From positions 1-17,518 of the forward strand of contig JAKABK010000009.1 of assembly GCA_021796905.1 (NCBI GenBank): a DNA stretch of 17,518 bases. The letters are read 5' to 3'. This DNA comes from Actinomycetes bacterium (GTDB lineage Bacteria; Actinomycetota; Acidimicrobiia; Acidimicrobiales; Palsa-688). The translations under genes and the position numbers were made by a program. The notes under the pieces are model-generated. The model was not told the DNA's origin and searched no databases. It was given only the letters and a program-made list of their open reading frames with translations. Each line of letters begins with the position of its first letter. The first letter of the stretch is position 1. This document shows positions 1-7,850 of the stretch, in pieces.

Positions 1-1802
1 CTGGACCGGCGGGCCGCACCGGGCGGCGCCGCCGGCACGGGGTCCGGAGGCGCCGCAACCGGTCCCCGACGCGCCGGCCGACCGGGTGCCGGCTCGACCA
101 CCGGACCGACCGGTACGCCACCAGCGGCGGCTCTGCTCCTGGGCGCCCGCTTCGGAGCCGGTGCCACCTCCGGATCGGACGGATCCGGGTCCGCGGCGCG
201 CCCGGCCGTCCGGGCGCGCCGCGCCACCGGCGCTGCTGCAGGCTGCTGCTCCTCGGGGCCGCCGACCCCCATCGGCGACGGGACCGCCGCAGCCGGCGCC
301 TTCCGGGCCGGGGCCTTCCGGGCAGGGGTCTTCCGGGCAGGGGCCGGGGCTTCCGCTGCCGGCGACCCCGCTGCCTCCCCAACTGCCGCTGCCCGCTTCG
401 AAGCCGCCGCCCGCCTCACCGGGGTCTTCTCCACGACCGGGGCGTCCCCGGTCTCCCCGCCCCCGACCACCCCGGGCCCGGCCGAGCCCACCACACCCGC
501 AGCCTCCCCAACGGCCGCCACCCGCTTCGAAGCCGCCGCCCGCCTCACCGGGGTCTTCTCCACGACCGGCGTCTTCTCCGCCGGGGCCTTCTCCGCCGGG
601 GTCTTGCGCGCAGCCGCGGCCTTGCGCACAGCCGGGGTCTTCTCCGCCGGCGCCTTGGGCGCAGCCGCTGCCTTGCGGGCAGCCGCGGCCTTGGGCGCAG
701 CCGCGGCCTTGCGCACAGCCGCGGCCTTGCGCACAGCCGGCGGGGCAGGCTCGGTGATCTCCTCGCCGAGCGCCGCAGCTTCGCCCGATCCGATCGCCGG
801 GGCGCTCGGTGCCCGGCGCCGCCGGGCCGGTGCGGGCTCGGGTGCCGGCCTCCCGGAGTCGATCTCGGCCTCGACCGTCTCCTCGGTCACTCCTGCAGCC
901 AGGTTCTCGAAGCCGGGGACCGCCAGTTCCACCCCGCGCCGCTGGGGGTCGAATGCCTGGACCACGAAGGTGCGGGTCTCCCCCTTCTGGACCACCTCGC
1001 GCGCCCGTTTCGGGGCCGGGTCGGCCATCGCGGACAGCGGCAGGTAGCAGGTCGCGCCCTCGACGGTGACGAACGCCCCGTGCGAGGAGAACGACTCGAC
1101 GGTGCCCTCGACCCGGCTGCCCGGTCGGTGGGCGGCGATGAAGTTGATGAAGGTCAACGGGGCGTTCACCGGCTCCGAGGGCGGCTCGCTTCCCCGCCGT
1201 CGCCGCCGGCGGACCCCTTCGCCGCTCCCGGTCGCCTCGTCGGTGGCGGTGGCGATCGCCTTCTCCACCTTCTTGCCCCGACCCTTGCGCGACGCGGCGA
1301 GGTCGAGACCGGTGACGCCTTCGGTCACCTCGGGGCTCTTGCGTCGACGCTTGGCCTCCTTGACCGCCTCCCGGCTCTTCGGGCCGCGTACGGGGGTGCG
1401 GGGGGTGAAGATCCAGCCGACACCGGGCACCGGCTTGCCGCCGATCAGGCGCCCCTTGTCGAACAGCCACTCGTGCTCCCCGTGGAACTCCTGGAACGAG
1501 TCGTTGGACAGCACCATCGCCCCGCTCTTCTCGGCGATGCGCAGCAAGAAGGCATCCCCCCGACCGATCGCGCCGGCGGGGGGTGACACCACCTCGGCGG
1601 CCTCCTCCGCTTCCTCGAACAGCGCCAGCTCGGAGCTGTCGATGCGATGACCGAAGGAGGCGTCGACGACCACGGTGACGGTGTCGTCGGGGTTCTCGGC
1701 CAGGTACTCCCGGACCGCCTGGTCGAGCTGGGCCAGGCTCGGGAGGTTGCGGCCCTCGGTGGCGATGTTGGAGCCGTCTACTACAACGTGGCGTGGCGAC
1801 AT
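1..1802 (-). CDS. Zc3h12a-like NYN/PIN ribonuclease with S1-like domain and histone-H1-like tail (3' end outside window)
   Basis: I translated this frame by hand; it stays open from 1802 to the left edge (at least 600 residues), so the stop lies outside. Residues 5-135 form a NYN/PIN-type RNase domain related to Zc3h12a/MCPIP1: VVVDGSN at 6-12 (Asp9), VVVDAS at 44-49 (Asp47), GDAFLLRIAE with Asp83, and VLSNDSFQEFHGE with Asp101, which resembles the VSND-x-(Y/F)-x-(D/E) block of Zc3h12a. These four acids probably bind the metal. A basic linker (KRRRK, a run of six Arg near 198) follows. Residues about 228-297 look like an S1/OB RNA-binding fold (VEGTVESFSSHGAFVTV). From about 315 the protein is low-complexity Ala/Pro/Lys/Arg, with KAAA, RKAAA and AEKTPA repeats like histone H1 tails. 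Likely role: RNA cleavage or decay with a nucleic-acid-binding tail (inference). Start: ATG 1802 is preferred over ATG 1823 because a TACATC hexamer sits 6 nt upstream and the fold begins at once; neither has a Shine-Dalgarno. It lies downstream of kgd on the same strand. Confidence 0.82.
   Translation of the reverse strand, partial: MSPRHVVVDGSNIATEGRNLPSLAQLDQAVREYLAENPDDTVTVVVDASFGHRIDSSELALFEEAEEAAEVVSPPAGAIGRGDAFLLRIAEKSGAMVLSNDSFQEFHGEHEWLFDKGRLIGGKPVPGVGWIFTPRTPVRGPKSREAVKEAKRRRKSPEVTEGVTGLDLAASRKGRGKKVEKAIATATDEATGSGEGVRRRRRRGSEPPSEPVNAPLTFINFIAAHRPGSRVEGTVESFSSHGAFVTVEGATCYLPLSAMADPAPKRAREVVQKGETRTFVVQAFDPQRRGVELAVPGFENLAAGVTEETVEAEIDSGRPAPEPAPARRRRAPSAPAIGSGEAAALGEEITEPAPPAVRKAAAVRKAAAAPKAAAARKAAAAPKAPAEKTPAVRKAAAARKTPAEKAPAEKTPVVEKTPVRRAAASKRVAAVGEAAGVVGSAGPGVVGGGETGDAPVVEKTPVRRAAASKRAAAVGEAAGSPAAEAPAPARKTPARKAPARKAPAAAVPSPMGVGGPEEQQPAAAPVARRARTAGRAADPDPSDPEVAPAPKRAPRSRAAAGGVPVGPVVEPAPGRPARRGPVAAPPDPVPAAPPGAARRS
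373..569. repeat. In-frame direct repeat in the tail of the NYN-S1 protein (129-bp period)
   Basis: Positions 373-440 and 502-569 are near-identical. The 49-bp core, 392-440 versus 521-569, is exact, and three mismatches lie in the flank at 384/513, 390/519 and 391/520. The offset is 129 bp, or 43 codons, so the reading frame is kept. Each copy encodes an EKTPVRRAAASKR-type block. This is consistent with tail growth by unequal recombination or slippage. Confidence 0.85.
601..741. repeat. Degenerate 15/18-bp tandem repeats encoding (V/A)(R/P)KAAA
   Basis: On the plus strand the unit reads ccgcggccttgcgcacag (18 bp), with variants in which gcgcac becomes gggcgc or gcgggc. Adjacent copies near 699-734 are almost identical. 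On the coding (minus) strand each unit gives AAAVRK or AAAAPK, the lysine-rich alanine repeat of H1-like tails. A shorter block at 586-600 gives AEKTP/AEKAP. Confidence 0.75.
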
Positions 1803-1808
1803 GACAGT

Positions 1809-1814
1809 GATGTA
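1809..1814 (-). promoter_or_regulatory. Possible -10 hexamer of a leaderless promoter for the NYN-S1 gene
   Basis: TACATC on the minus strand lies 6 nt before ATG 1802. It fits the TANNNT pattern seen at other starts here except for the last base, so support is weaker. If real, transcription starts at or next to the ATG and the in-frame ATG at 1823 is not used. Confidence 0.35.
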
Positions 1815-1871
1815 GTCAACCATGCGCGGACGGCGATCCGACGGAGCCTCCCGCGCTGGCCGGACCCGGGA

Positions 1872-4800
1872 CTAGCGCTCGAGCGCCCGGCGCAGGAGAT
1901 CCTCCTGCTCGAGCTCGTGCATGGCGTGACTGCCGGTCGCCGGCGATCCCGACGCCACTCTGGTGATCCCCGACAGGCGGTAGTCCCCACCGACCAGCGA
2001 GGACAGGCGGTCCCGGACGAATGACCACGCGCCCATGTTGGCCGGCTCCTCCTGGAGCCACACGACCTCCTCGGCACCGGGGTAGCCGGCGACGGCAGCC
2101 GCGATCTGCTCCTCGGGCCAGGGGAAGAGCTGCTCGACGCGCACGACGGCGACGTCGCGACGCTCCCCGGCGGCCGCTCGCGCCCCGAGCAGGTCGAGGG
2201 AGACCTTGCCGGTCGCGAGCACCACCCGGCGGACTTCGTCGGAGCCGGCGACCTCCGGGTCGTCGAGCACCTCCCTGAAACTGCCCGAGGTGAACGCCTC
2301 CACCGGGCTGTAGGCCTCCCGGCCCCGCAGGTAACGCTTCGGGGTGAAGACAACGAGCGGCTTGCGGACGCTGCGGTGCACCTGCCGGCGGAGCAGGTGG
2401 AACAGCTGGGCCGAGGTGGTCGCGTCGACCACCTGCAGGTTGTCCTCGGCGCAGAGGTCCAAGAAGCGCTCCATCCGGGCCGAGGAGTGCTCGGGGCCCT
2501 GCCCCTCGTAGCCGTGCGGGAGGAGGAGGGTGAGCCCCGAGCGCTGGCCCCACTTGATCTCGGCGGCGGCGAGGAACTGGTCGACGATCACCTGGGCGCC
2601 GTTGACGAAGTCCCCGAACTGGGCCTCCCACGCGACGAGGGCGTCGCGCTGCACGAGGGAGTAGCCGTACTCGAAGCCGGCTGCGGCGTACTCCGACAGC
2701 AGCGTGTCGTAGATCGAGAACTGTCCGGCCGGACCGTCGAGCCCCTCCCCGAGGCTCTGCAGCGGCACGTGCTCCGCACCGGTGCGGTAGTCGACCAGCA
2801 CGGCGTTGCGGTGCCCGAAGGTCCCGCGGCGGGTGTCCTGGCCGGCGACCCGGACGTCGCGGCCCTCGAGCAGGAGGGTCCCGTAGGCGAGCATCTCCCC
2901 GAGAGCCCAGTCCGCTTCGCCCCCGGCCCACAGTTTCGCCCGGTTGTCGAAGACCCGAGCCAGCTTTGGGTGCACACTGAAGCCTTCGGGCACCGTGCCG
3001 AGGGCGTCGACGACCCGCTGGAGGGTCTCGACCGCCACGCCGGTCGGGATCGGTGGCAGCACCGGTGCGGGAGGGGGCGGTGGCGGGAGCCGGGTCGGCT
3101 TGGGCGCGGCGGAGGCGCGGGTCTGGTCCAAGGCGGCCTGGAGCCGGCGTGAGAAGTCGACGAGGGCCTCCTCGGCCTCCTCCAAGGTGAGCACCCCGCG
3201 GCGGACCAGGGCCTCGGTGTAGAGCTTGCGGACGCTGCGGTGCTCCCTGATCAACTGGTAGAGGAGCGGCTGGGTGAGAGACGGGTCGTCCTGCTCGTTG
3301 TGGCCGTACCGGCGGTAGCAGACCATGTCGATCACGACGTCTTTGTGGAACTCCTGCCGGAAGGCGAACGCGAGCCGCGCGACGCGCACGCACGCCTCCG
3401 GGTCGTCGCCGTTGACGTGGAGCACCGGGGCCTGGACCATTTTGGCCACATCGGTCGCGTAGACCGACGAGCGGGCCGACTCGGGGTTGGTGGTGAACCC
3501 GAGCTGGTTGTTGATGACCAGGTGGACGGTGCCGCCGGTCTCGTAGGCGGGGAGGGCGGACATGTTTAGGGTCTCGGCTACCACCCCCTGGCCGGCGAAG
3601 GCGGCGTCACCGTGGACGAGCAGCGGGAGGACCGGGTGGCCGGCGTCCGGGTCGGAGGCCCGGGCCTGGTCCTGGTAGGCGCGGGCCATTCCCTCCACGA
3701 CCGGGTCGACCGCCTCGAGGTGGGAGGGGTTGGAGGCGAGGACCACCTCTATCGGGATACCGGAAGGACCGGTGTGCTTCCCGGCGAAACCCTTGTGGTA
3801 CTTGACGTCGCCCGATCCCTGCACGGTCCCCGGGTCGATGTTGCCCTCGAACTCCTCGAACAGTTCCCCGTACTCCTTGCCGACGATGTTGATCAGCACG
3901 TTGAGCCGGCCGCGGTGCGCCATTCCGATCACCGAGCGGGTCACGCCGGCGACCGCCGCGTCGTCGAGGATCGCGTCGATGATCGGGATCGCCGACTCGC
4001 CGCCTTCCAGGCCGAAGCGTTTCTGGCCGATGTACTTGGTGTTGAGGAACTGCTCGAGCGCCTCGGCTGCGTTGAGCCGCCCGAGGATCCAGCGGTGCTC
4101 GTCCGGGGTGAGGGTCTGGGACACACCCTCGACGTGGCGTTGGATCCAACGCTTCTCCTCCGGCTCCATGATGTGGCCGTACTCGACGCCGATCGTCCGG
4201 CAGTAGGCGTCGCGGAGCAATGCGAGGAGGTCGGCGAGCTTCAGCCGGTCGTAGCCGGCCAGCCCGTTGACGATGAACTGACGGTCGAGGTCCCAGACGG
4301 TCAGCCCGTAGCTGGCCATGTCCAGCTCCGCGGGGACCACCGGCTCCTTCCAGTCCAGCGGGTCGAGGTGGGCGATCAAGTGCCCCCGGACCCTGAACAT
4401 GTTGATCAGGGCGTCGACCTCGATCTGCTTGTGGACGTGCGCCAGGTTGGCGTCGGCGCCCTCGAGGGCGTTGTGGTCCCTGCCGGCACGCGCCGGCTCG
4501 ACGGGGAGCCCGAGAGCCCGGAACACCCGGTCGTAGAAACCTTCGCCGCCGGCCAGCAGCGAGTCGAGGCGCTGGAGGAACAGCCCGGACTCCGCCCCCT
4601 GGATGACCCGGTGGTCGTAGGTGGAGGTGACGGTCACGACCTTCGACACGCCGAGCTCGGCCACGACCCGTTCGTCGGCGGCCTGCCACTCCGCCGGGTA
4701 GCCGATCGCACCGACCCCGATGATCGCTCCCTGCCCGGGCATCAGCCGGGGTACCGATTGCACCGTGCCGATCGTCCCGGGGTTGGTGAGGGTGACCGTG

Positions 4801-5663
4801 GCGCCGACGAAGTCGTCGGCACCGATCTTGTTCGTGCGGACCTTGCGCACCAGTTCCTCGTATGCGAGCCAGAAACCGCGGAAGTCGAGGGTGTCGGCTT
4901 CCCGGACCACCGGGACCATCAGCGTGCGGCTCCCGTCGGGCTTCTCGACGTCGACGGCGAGGCCGAGCCCGACGTGGTCGTGGTGGACCACCCCGGGGAC
5001 CGCCCTGGGGTCGTCTGGGTCCGGGGCCACGAAGCTCGAGTTGAGCACCGGCACCGCCCGCAGCGCCTCGACCACCGCGTACGCGATCAGATGGGTGAAG
5101 CTGACCTTGCCGGCGGTCCCGGTCCGTGACAGCTCCTCGTTCAGCAACCGGCGGTTGACCTCGAGGAGACGGGCGGGCACCACCCGGAAGCTGGTCGCGG
5201 TCGGGACCTCCAAGCTGGCCTGCATGTTGGTCACGACCCGGGCGGCAGCGCCCCGCAACGGGGTGACGACCCCGTTGGCGCCCCCGGCCGGCGCCGACCG
5301 GGGGGCGGCTACCGGAGCGGCCGGGGAGGTGGCCGCCGGTGCCGGACCTGCAGGCCCGACCGGCATGGCAGCACGCTCGACGCCACCACGGCTCCCGGCC
5401 GGGGCGCGGTCCTCGGAGGGCCCGGGTGCCGCCGGTGTCGGGACCGACGGGGCCACCGCAGCCGCCGCGCTGGCCAGCGCCTCGGCGGTGCCGGCGTCGA
5501 GCGACGGGCGCGCCAGGTTCACCCCACCGGGACGGTACCCCTCGAAGAACTCCCGCCAGCTGGGACTGACCGAGCCCGGATCGGAGCGGTACTGCTCGTA
5601 CATGTCGTCGACGAGCCAGGCGTTGGGGCCGAACAGTTCACGGTTCGCTGCGTCTTCGGGCAC
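1872..5663 (-). CDS. kgd: Multifunctional 2-oxoglutarate decarboxylase / dehydrogenase E1 with fused E2 acyltransferase domain
   Basis: 1263 residues, the usual size of actinobacterial Kgd/OdhA. It decarboxylates 2-oxoglutarate with thiamine diphosphate and passes the succinyl group towards CoA in the TCA cycle. Order of parts: residues 8-44, the E1 N-terminal segment that opens the family ([17 protein letters not shown]); about 55-130, a Pro/Ala linker with no lipoyl domain; about 140-375, the E2 catalytic domain ending in [13 protein letters not shown] (His351 is the presumed acyltransferase histidine); about 405-1263, the E1 part with [11 protein letters not shown] (580-590), [11 protein letters not shown] (644-653), GDAAFAGQG (685-693, ThDP/Mg site), INNQLGFTT (717-725) and [12 protein letters not shown]. 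The absent lipoyl domain is normal here; lipoate is supplied by a separate E2. Start GTG 5663: the next in-frame start candidates would cut into the conserved segment, and a TACGCT hexamer lies 6 nt upstream, suggesting a leaderless mRNA. GarA/OdhI-type FHA regulators control this family elsewhere; none is encoded here. Confidence 0.96.
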   Translation of the reverse strand: MPEDAANRELFGPNAWLVDDMYEQYRSDPGSVSPSWREFFEGYRPGGVNLARPSLDAGTAEALASAAAAVAPSVPTPAAPGPSEDRAPAGSRGGVERAAMPVGPAGPAPAATSPAAPVAAPRSAPAGGANGVVTPLRGAAARVVTNMQASLEVPTATSFRVVPARLLEVNRRLLNEELSRTGTAGKVSFTHLIAYAVVEALRAVPVLNSSFVAPDPDDPRAVPGVVHHDHVGLGLAVDVEKPDGSRTLMVPVVREADTLDFRGFWLAYEELVRKVRTNKIGADDFVGATVTLTNPGTIGTVQSVPRLMPGQGAIIGVGAIGYPAEWQAADERVVAELGVSKVVTVTSTYDHRVIQGAESGLFLQRLDSLLAGGEGFYDRVFRALGLPVEPARAGRDHNALEGADANLAHVHKQIEVDALINMFRVRGHLIAHLDPLDWKEPVVPAELDMASYGLTVWDLDRQFIVNGLAGYDRLKLADLLALLRDAYCRTIGVEYGHIMEPEEKRWIQRHVEGVSQTLTPDEHRWILGRLNAAEALEQFLNTKYIGQKRFGLEGGESAIPIIDAILDDAAVAGVTRSVIGMAHRGRLNVLINIVGKEYGELFEEFEGNIDPGTVQGSGDVKYHKGFAGKHTGPSGIPIEVVLASNPSHLEAVDPVVEGMARAYQDQARASDPDAGHPVLPLLVHGDAAFAGQGVVAETLNMSALPAYETGGTVHLVINNQLGFTTNPESARSSVYATDVAKMVQAPVLHVNGDDPEACVRVARLAFAFRQEFHKDVVIDMVCYRRYGHNEQDDPSLTQPLLYQLIREHRSVRKLYTEALVRRGVLTLEEAEEALVDFSRRLQAALDQTRASAAPKPTRLPPPPPPAPVLPPIPTGVAVETLQRVVDALGTVPEGFSVHPKLARVFDNRAKLWAGGEADWALGEMLAYGTLLLEGRDVRVAGQDTRRGTFGHRNAVLVDYRTGAEHVPLQSLGEGLDGPAGQFSIYDTLLSEYAAAGFEYGYSLVQRDALVAWEAQFGDFVNGAQVIVDQFLAAAEIKWGQRSGLTLLLPHGYEGQGPEHSSARMERFLDLCAEDNLQVVDATTSAQLFHLLRRQVHRSVRKPLVVFTPKRYLRGREAYSPVEAFTSGSFREVLDDPEVAGSDEVRRVVLATGKVSLDLLGARAAAGERRDVAVVRVEQLFPWPEEQIAAAVAGYPGAEEVVWLQEEPANMGAWSFVRDRLSSLVGGDYRLSGITRVASGSPATGSHAMHELEQEDLLRRALER

Positions 5664-5669
5664 GCTCCC

Positions 5670-5675
5670 AGCGTA
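5670..5675 (-). promoter_or_regulatory. -10 hexamer of leaderless kgd promoter
   Basis: TACGCT on the minus strand, 6 nt before GTG 5663, matches TANNNT. The GGGAGC between them looks like a Shine-Dalgarno but is too close to the start codon to work as one, so a leaderless start is the better reading. Confidence 0.55.
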
Positions 5676-5713
5676 GGCCGGCAGGCACCGATCGGTCCCG
5701 GGACGAGAACCGG

Positions 5714-5719
5714 CAGACT
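5714..5719 (+). promoter_or_regulatory. Probable -10 hexamer of leaderless ettA promoter
   Basis: CAGACT, 6 nt before ATG 5726, keeps the key A2 and T6 of the TANNNT pattern but has C at position 1. GGGGCG directly before the ATG is too near to be a good ribosome-binding site. This promoter and the kgd promoter diverge within a 62-bp gap and must share regulatory space. Confidence 0.4.
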
Positions 5720-5725
5720 GGGGCG

Positions 5726-7405
5726 ATGCCCGCCCAGTACATCTTCACCATGCGCGACCTCCGGCGTTACTACCCGCCCGATCGCGAGGTTCTCCGGGGT
5801 ATCAACCTGTCGTTCTACCCTGGAGCCAAGATCGGGGTGATCGGAGCGAACGGGTCGGGGAAATCGTCGCTGCTCGCGATCATGGCCGGGGTCGACGACG
5901 GCTTCAGCGGTGAGGCCCGGCTCACCGCGGGCTACAGCGTCGGGTTCCTCCCCCAGGAGCCGCAGCTCGACGCCGCCAAGGACGTGGCCGGCAACGTCGC
6001 CGACGGTGTCGCGGAGACCAAGGCGCTCCTCGACCGGTTCAACGCGGTGTGCGCGGCGATGGGCGAGCCCGACGCCGACTTCGACTCGCTGCTCGCCGAG
6101 CAGGCCGACCTGCAGGACCGCATCGACGCCGCCGGCGCATGGGACCTCGACCGGACCCTCGAGATCGCCATGGACGCGCTGCGCCTACCGCCGGGTGACG
6201 CCGAGGTGAGCACCCTCTCGGGAGGCGAGCGCCGGCGGGTCGCGCTGTGCCGGCTGCTCCTCTCCCACCCCGACCTGCTGCTGCTCGACGAGCCCACCAA
6301 CCACTTGGATGCGGAATCGGTGGCCTGGCTGGAGAGGACCCTCCAGGAGTACCCCGGTACGGTGGTCGCGGTCACCCACGACCGGTACTTCCTCGACAAC
6401 GTCGCCGGGTGGATCCTCGAGCTCGACCGGGGTGCCGGGATCCCGTGGGAGGGCAACTACTCGTCGTGGCTGGAGCAGAAACAGGCCCGCCTGGCCGCCG
6501 AGGAGAGAGCCGACCGTTCCCGCCAACGGACCCTCGAGCGGGAGCTCGAGTGGATCCGCATGTCCCCCAAGGCCCGGCAGAGCAAGGGACGGGCCCGGAT
6601 CAACGCCTACGGTCGACTGGTCGCCGAAGCCGAGTCCGCCGAGCGCCGCGACGACCGCCTCGAGATCCTGATCCCTCCCGGGCCGCGTCTCGGGGACCGG
6701 GTGATCGACGCCGAGCACCTCACCAAGGGTTTTGGGGACCGCCTGCTCATCGACGACCTGTCGTTCCTGCTCCCACCCGGCGGGATCGTCGGGGTGATCG
6801 GACCGAACGGGGCGGGAAAGACCACCCTCTTCCGCATGATCGTCGGGCAGGAGGCACCCGACTCCGGTGAGCTGAGGGTGGGGGCGAGCGTGTCGTTGGC
6901 CTACGTGGACCAATCCCGCGACGCTCTTCGCGCCGAGCGGAGCGTCTACGAGGAGATCACCGGCGGCGTCGACCACCTCGTCGTCGGTGGCAGGGAGGTC
7001 CACGGCCGGGCTTACGTGGCGAGCTTCGGTTTCAAGGGCAGCGACCAGCAGAAGCTCGTCGGCACCCTCTCCGGGGGGGAGCGCAACCGGGTCCAACTCG
7101 CCAAGGTGCTGCTCGGCGGCGGCAACACCCTGCTGCTCGACGAGCCGACCAACGACCTGGACGTCGACACCCTGCGGGCCCTCGAGGACGCGCTCCTCGC
7201 GTTCCCCGGGGCGGCGGTGGTGATCAGCCACGACCGCTGGTTCCTCGACAGGATCGCCACCCACGTACTGGCCTTCGAGGGCGACAGCTCGGTGGTGTTC
7301 TTCGAGGGGAACTTCACCGACTACGAGGCTGACCGCCGTCGCCGGCTCGGCGGCGAAGCGGACCAGCCGCACCGGATCCGCTACAAGCCCCTCGTCCGGG
7401 GCTGA
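5726..7405 (+). CDS. ettA: Energy-dependent translational throttle protein EttA (ABC-F ATPase)
   Basis: 559 residues, the normal EttA size, with the typical opening ([15 protein letters not shown]) and ending ([10 protein letters not shown]). It is a cytosolic ABC-F protein that binds the ribosomal E site and gates the first steps of elongation according to the ATP/ADP ratio; it has no membrane segments and is not a transporter. ABC domain 1: Walker [10 protein letters not shown] (40-48), signature LSGGERRR (about 163), Walker [13 protein letters not shown] (about 183-194). Between the domains lies the P-site tRNA interaction motif region, [20 protein letters not shown] (about 272-291), characteristic of EttA. 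ABC domain 2: Walker [10 protein letters not shown] (about 358-366), signature LSGGERN (about 448), Walker [12 protein letters not shown]. Both catalytic glutamates are present. It is divergent from kgd; the next gene starts 24 nt (or 57 nt) downstream and may be co-transcribed. Confidence 0.97.
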   Translation: MPAQYIFTMRDLRRYYPPDREVLRGINLSFYPGAKIGVIGANGSGKSSLLAIMAGVDDGFSGEARLTAGYSVGFLPQEPQLDAAKDVAGNVADGVAETKALLDRFNAVCAAMGEPDADFDSLLAEQADLQDRIDAAGAWDLDRTLEIAMDALRLPPGDAEVSTLSGGERRRVALCRLLLSHPDLLLLDEPTNHLDAESVAWLERTLQEYPGTVVAVTHDRYFLDNVAGWILELDRGAGIPWEGNYSSWLEQKQARLAAEERADRSRQRTLERELEWIRMSPKARQSKGRARINAYGRLVAEAESAERRDDRLEILIPPGPRLGDRVIDAEHLTKGFGDRLLIDDLSFLLPPGGIVGVIGPNGAGKTTLFRMIVGQEAPDSGELRVGASVSLAYVDQSRDALRAERSVYEEITGGVDHLVVGGREVHGRAYVASFGFKGSDQQKLVGTLSGGERNRVQLAKVLLGGGNTLLLDEPTNDLDVDTLRALEDALLAFPGAAVVISHDRWFLDRIATHVLAFEGDSSVVFFEGNFTDYEADRRRRLGGEADQPHRIRYKPLVRG

Positions 7406-7413
7406 CATCGCAG

Positions 7414-7427
7414 GCGACCCGGGTCGC
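7414..7427. other. Perfect 14-bp palindrome between ettA and the next gene
   Basis: GCGACCCGGGTCGC is a perfect, loopless palindrome just after the ettA stop and just before the first possible start of the next gene. There is no T-run behind it, so it does not look like an intrinsic terminator. It could be an operator-like site or chance in GC-rich DNA. Confidence 0.4.
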
Positions 7428-7429
7428 TC

Positions 7430-7744
7430 ATGTACCGCCGGGTCGTGCCGATCCAACATTTCGTGACCACGACGACTGCTGTCATCACCGAGTCGTTCTC
7501 CCCGGTCAGCCGGGCGGTGACGCGCCCGGTAGACCCGGGCAACGACGCCAACTGCGCCCATTGCGGCGAGCCGGTCAAGTTCGCCGCCCGTCACCAGCGA
7601 CGACAGGTGATCGCCAACGTGTACCTCGACTCCCGCTGGGACCGCGTCGAGCACTTCCACGAGGACTGCTACGAGGCCGCCGGCTCCCCCTACGGCGAGC
7701 CCGGCGACCAGCTCGTAGCACCCCCGCGTCGCCGACCCGGCTGA
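7430..7744 (+). CDS. Small hypothetical protein with a CxxC...HxHxxC putative zinc site
   Basis: 104 residues from ATG 7430. I do not recognise the family. The N-terminal 40 residues are Thr/Ser/Val-rich and probably flexible. The C-terminal half holds a compact likely metal site: C42-A-H-C45 followed by H75-F-H77-E-D-C80, separated by a basic stretch (RHQRRQ) and a beta-like segment (VIANVYLDSRWDRVEHF). Such four-ligand zinc ribbons often bind nucleic acid or protein; which applies cannot be told. GTG 7463 is an alternative start (giving TTTTAVITESF at the N terminus) and may be better, because residues 1-11 look unlike a folded start. Neither start has a clear Shine-Dalgarno or a TANNNT hexamer 6-8 nt upstream. 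It follows ettA closely and may be read through from it. Confidence 0.6.
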   Translation: MYRRVVPIQHFVTTTTAVITESFSPVSRAVTRPVDPGNDANCAHCGEPVKFAARHQRRQVIANVYLDSRWDRVEHFHEDCYEAAGSPYGEPGDQLVAPPRRRPG

Positions 7745-7814
7745 TCCGAGCGCCCAGCCCGCCGCCCGGTCACCTCGGGCCAGCAGTGGGTACAAGACCG
7801 GGAGTCGCGACAGA

Positions 7815-7827
7815 GTCGAGTCTCGAC
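7815..7827. promoter_or_regulatory. Inverted repeat GTCGAG-T-CTCGAC upstream of the epimerase gene
   Basis: A perfect 6+6 inverted repeat with a 1-nt centre, 23 bp before the ATG at 7851 and just upstream of its Shine-Dalgarno. It could be a dimeric repressor site or a small mRNA hairpin in the 5' leader. It does not match the actinobacterial LexA box. Function unknown. Confidence 0.35.
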
Positions 7828-7837
7828 GAACCCGATC

Positions 7838-7844
7838 GAGGAGG
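7838..7844 (+). promoter_or_regulatory. Strong Shine-Dalgarno (GAGGAGG) of the epimerase gene
   Basis: GAGGAGG lies 6 nt before ATG 7851, the ideal spacing. It is the only clear textbook ribosome-binding site in the window; the other starts rely on leaderless signals or coupling. It fixes the start and implies a real 5' untranslated leader for this gene. Confidence 0.8.
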
Positions 7845-7850
7845 ACGACG

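Noticed and set aside
86..1650. Several plus-strand open frames (for example 86-757, 604-1047, 1066-1650) over the left end.
   Set aside because: They are antisense to the NYN-S1-tail gene; the minus frame has recognisable domains and the plus frames are Pro/Arg-rich shadows of high-GC repeats.
3612..5129. A 505-codon plus-strand open frame opposite kgd.
   Set aside because: Its composition (Val/Asp/Gly/Glu-rich, no motifs) is the usual antisense shadow of a GC-rich gene; kgd on the minus strand carries all family motifs.
5664..5669. GGGAGC (minus strand) before kgd as a Shine-Dalgarno.
   Set aside because: It abuts the GTG with about one base of spacing, too close for ribosome binding; the TACGCT hexamer explains the start better.
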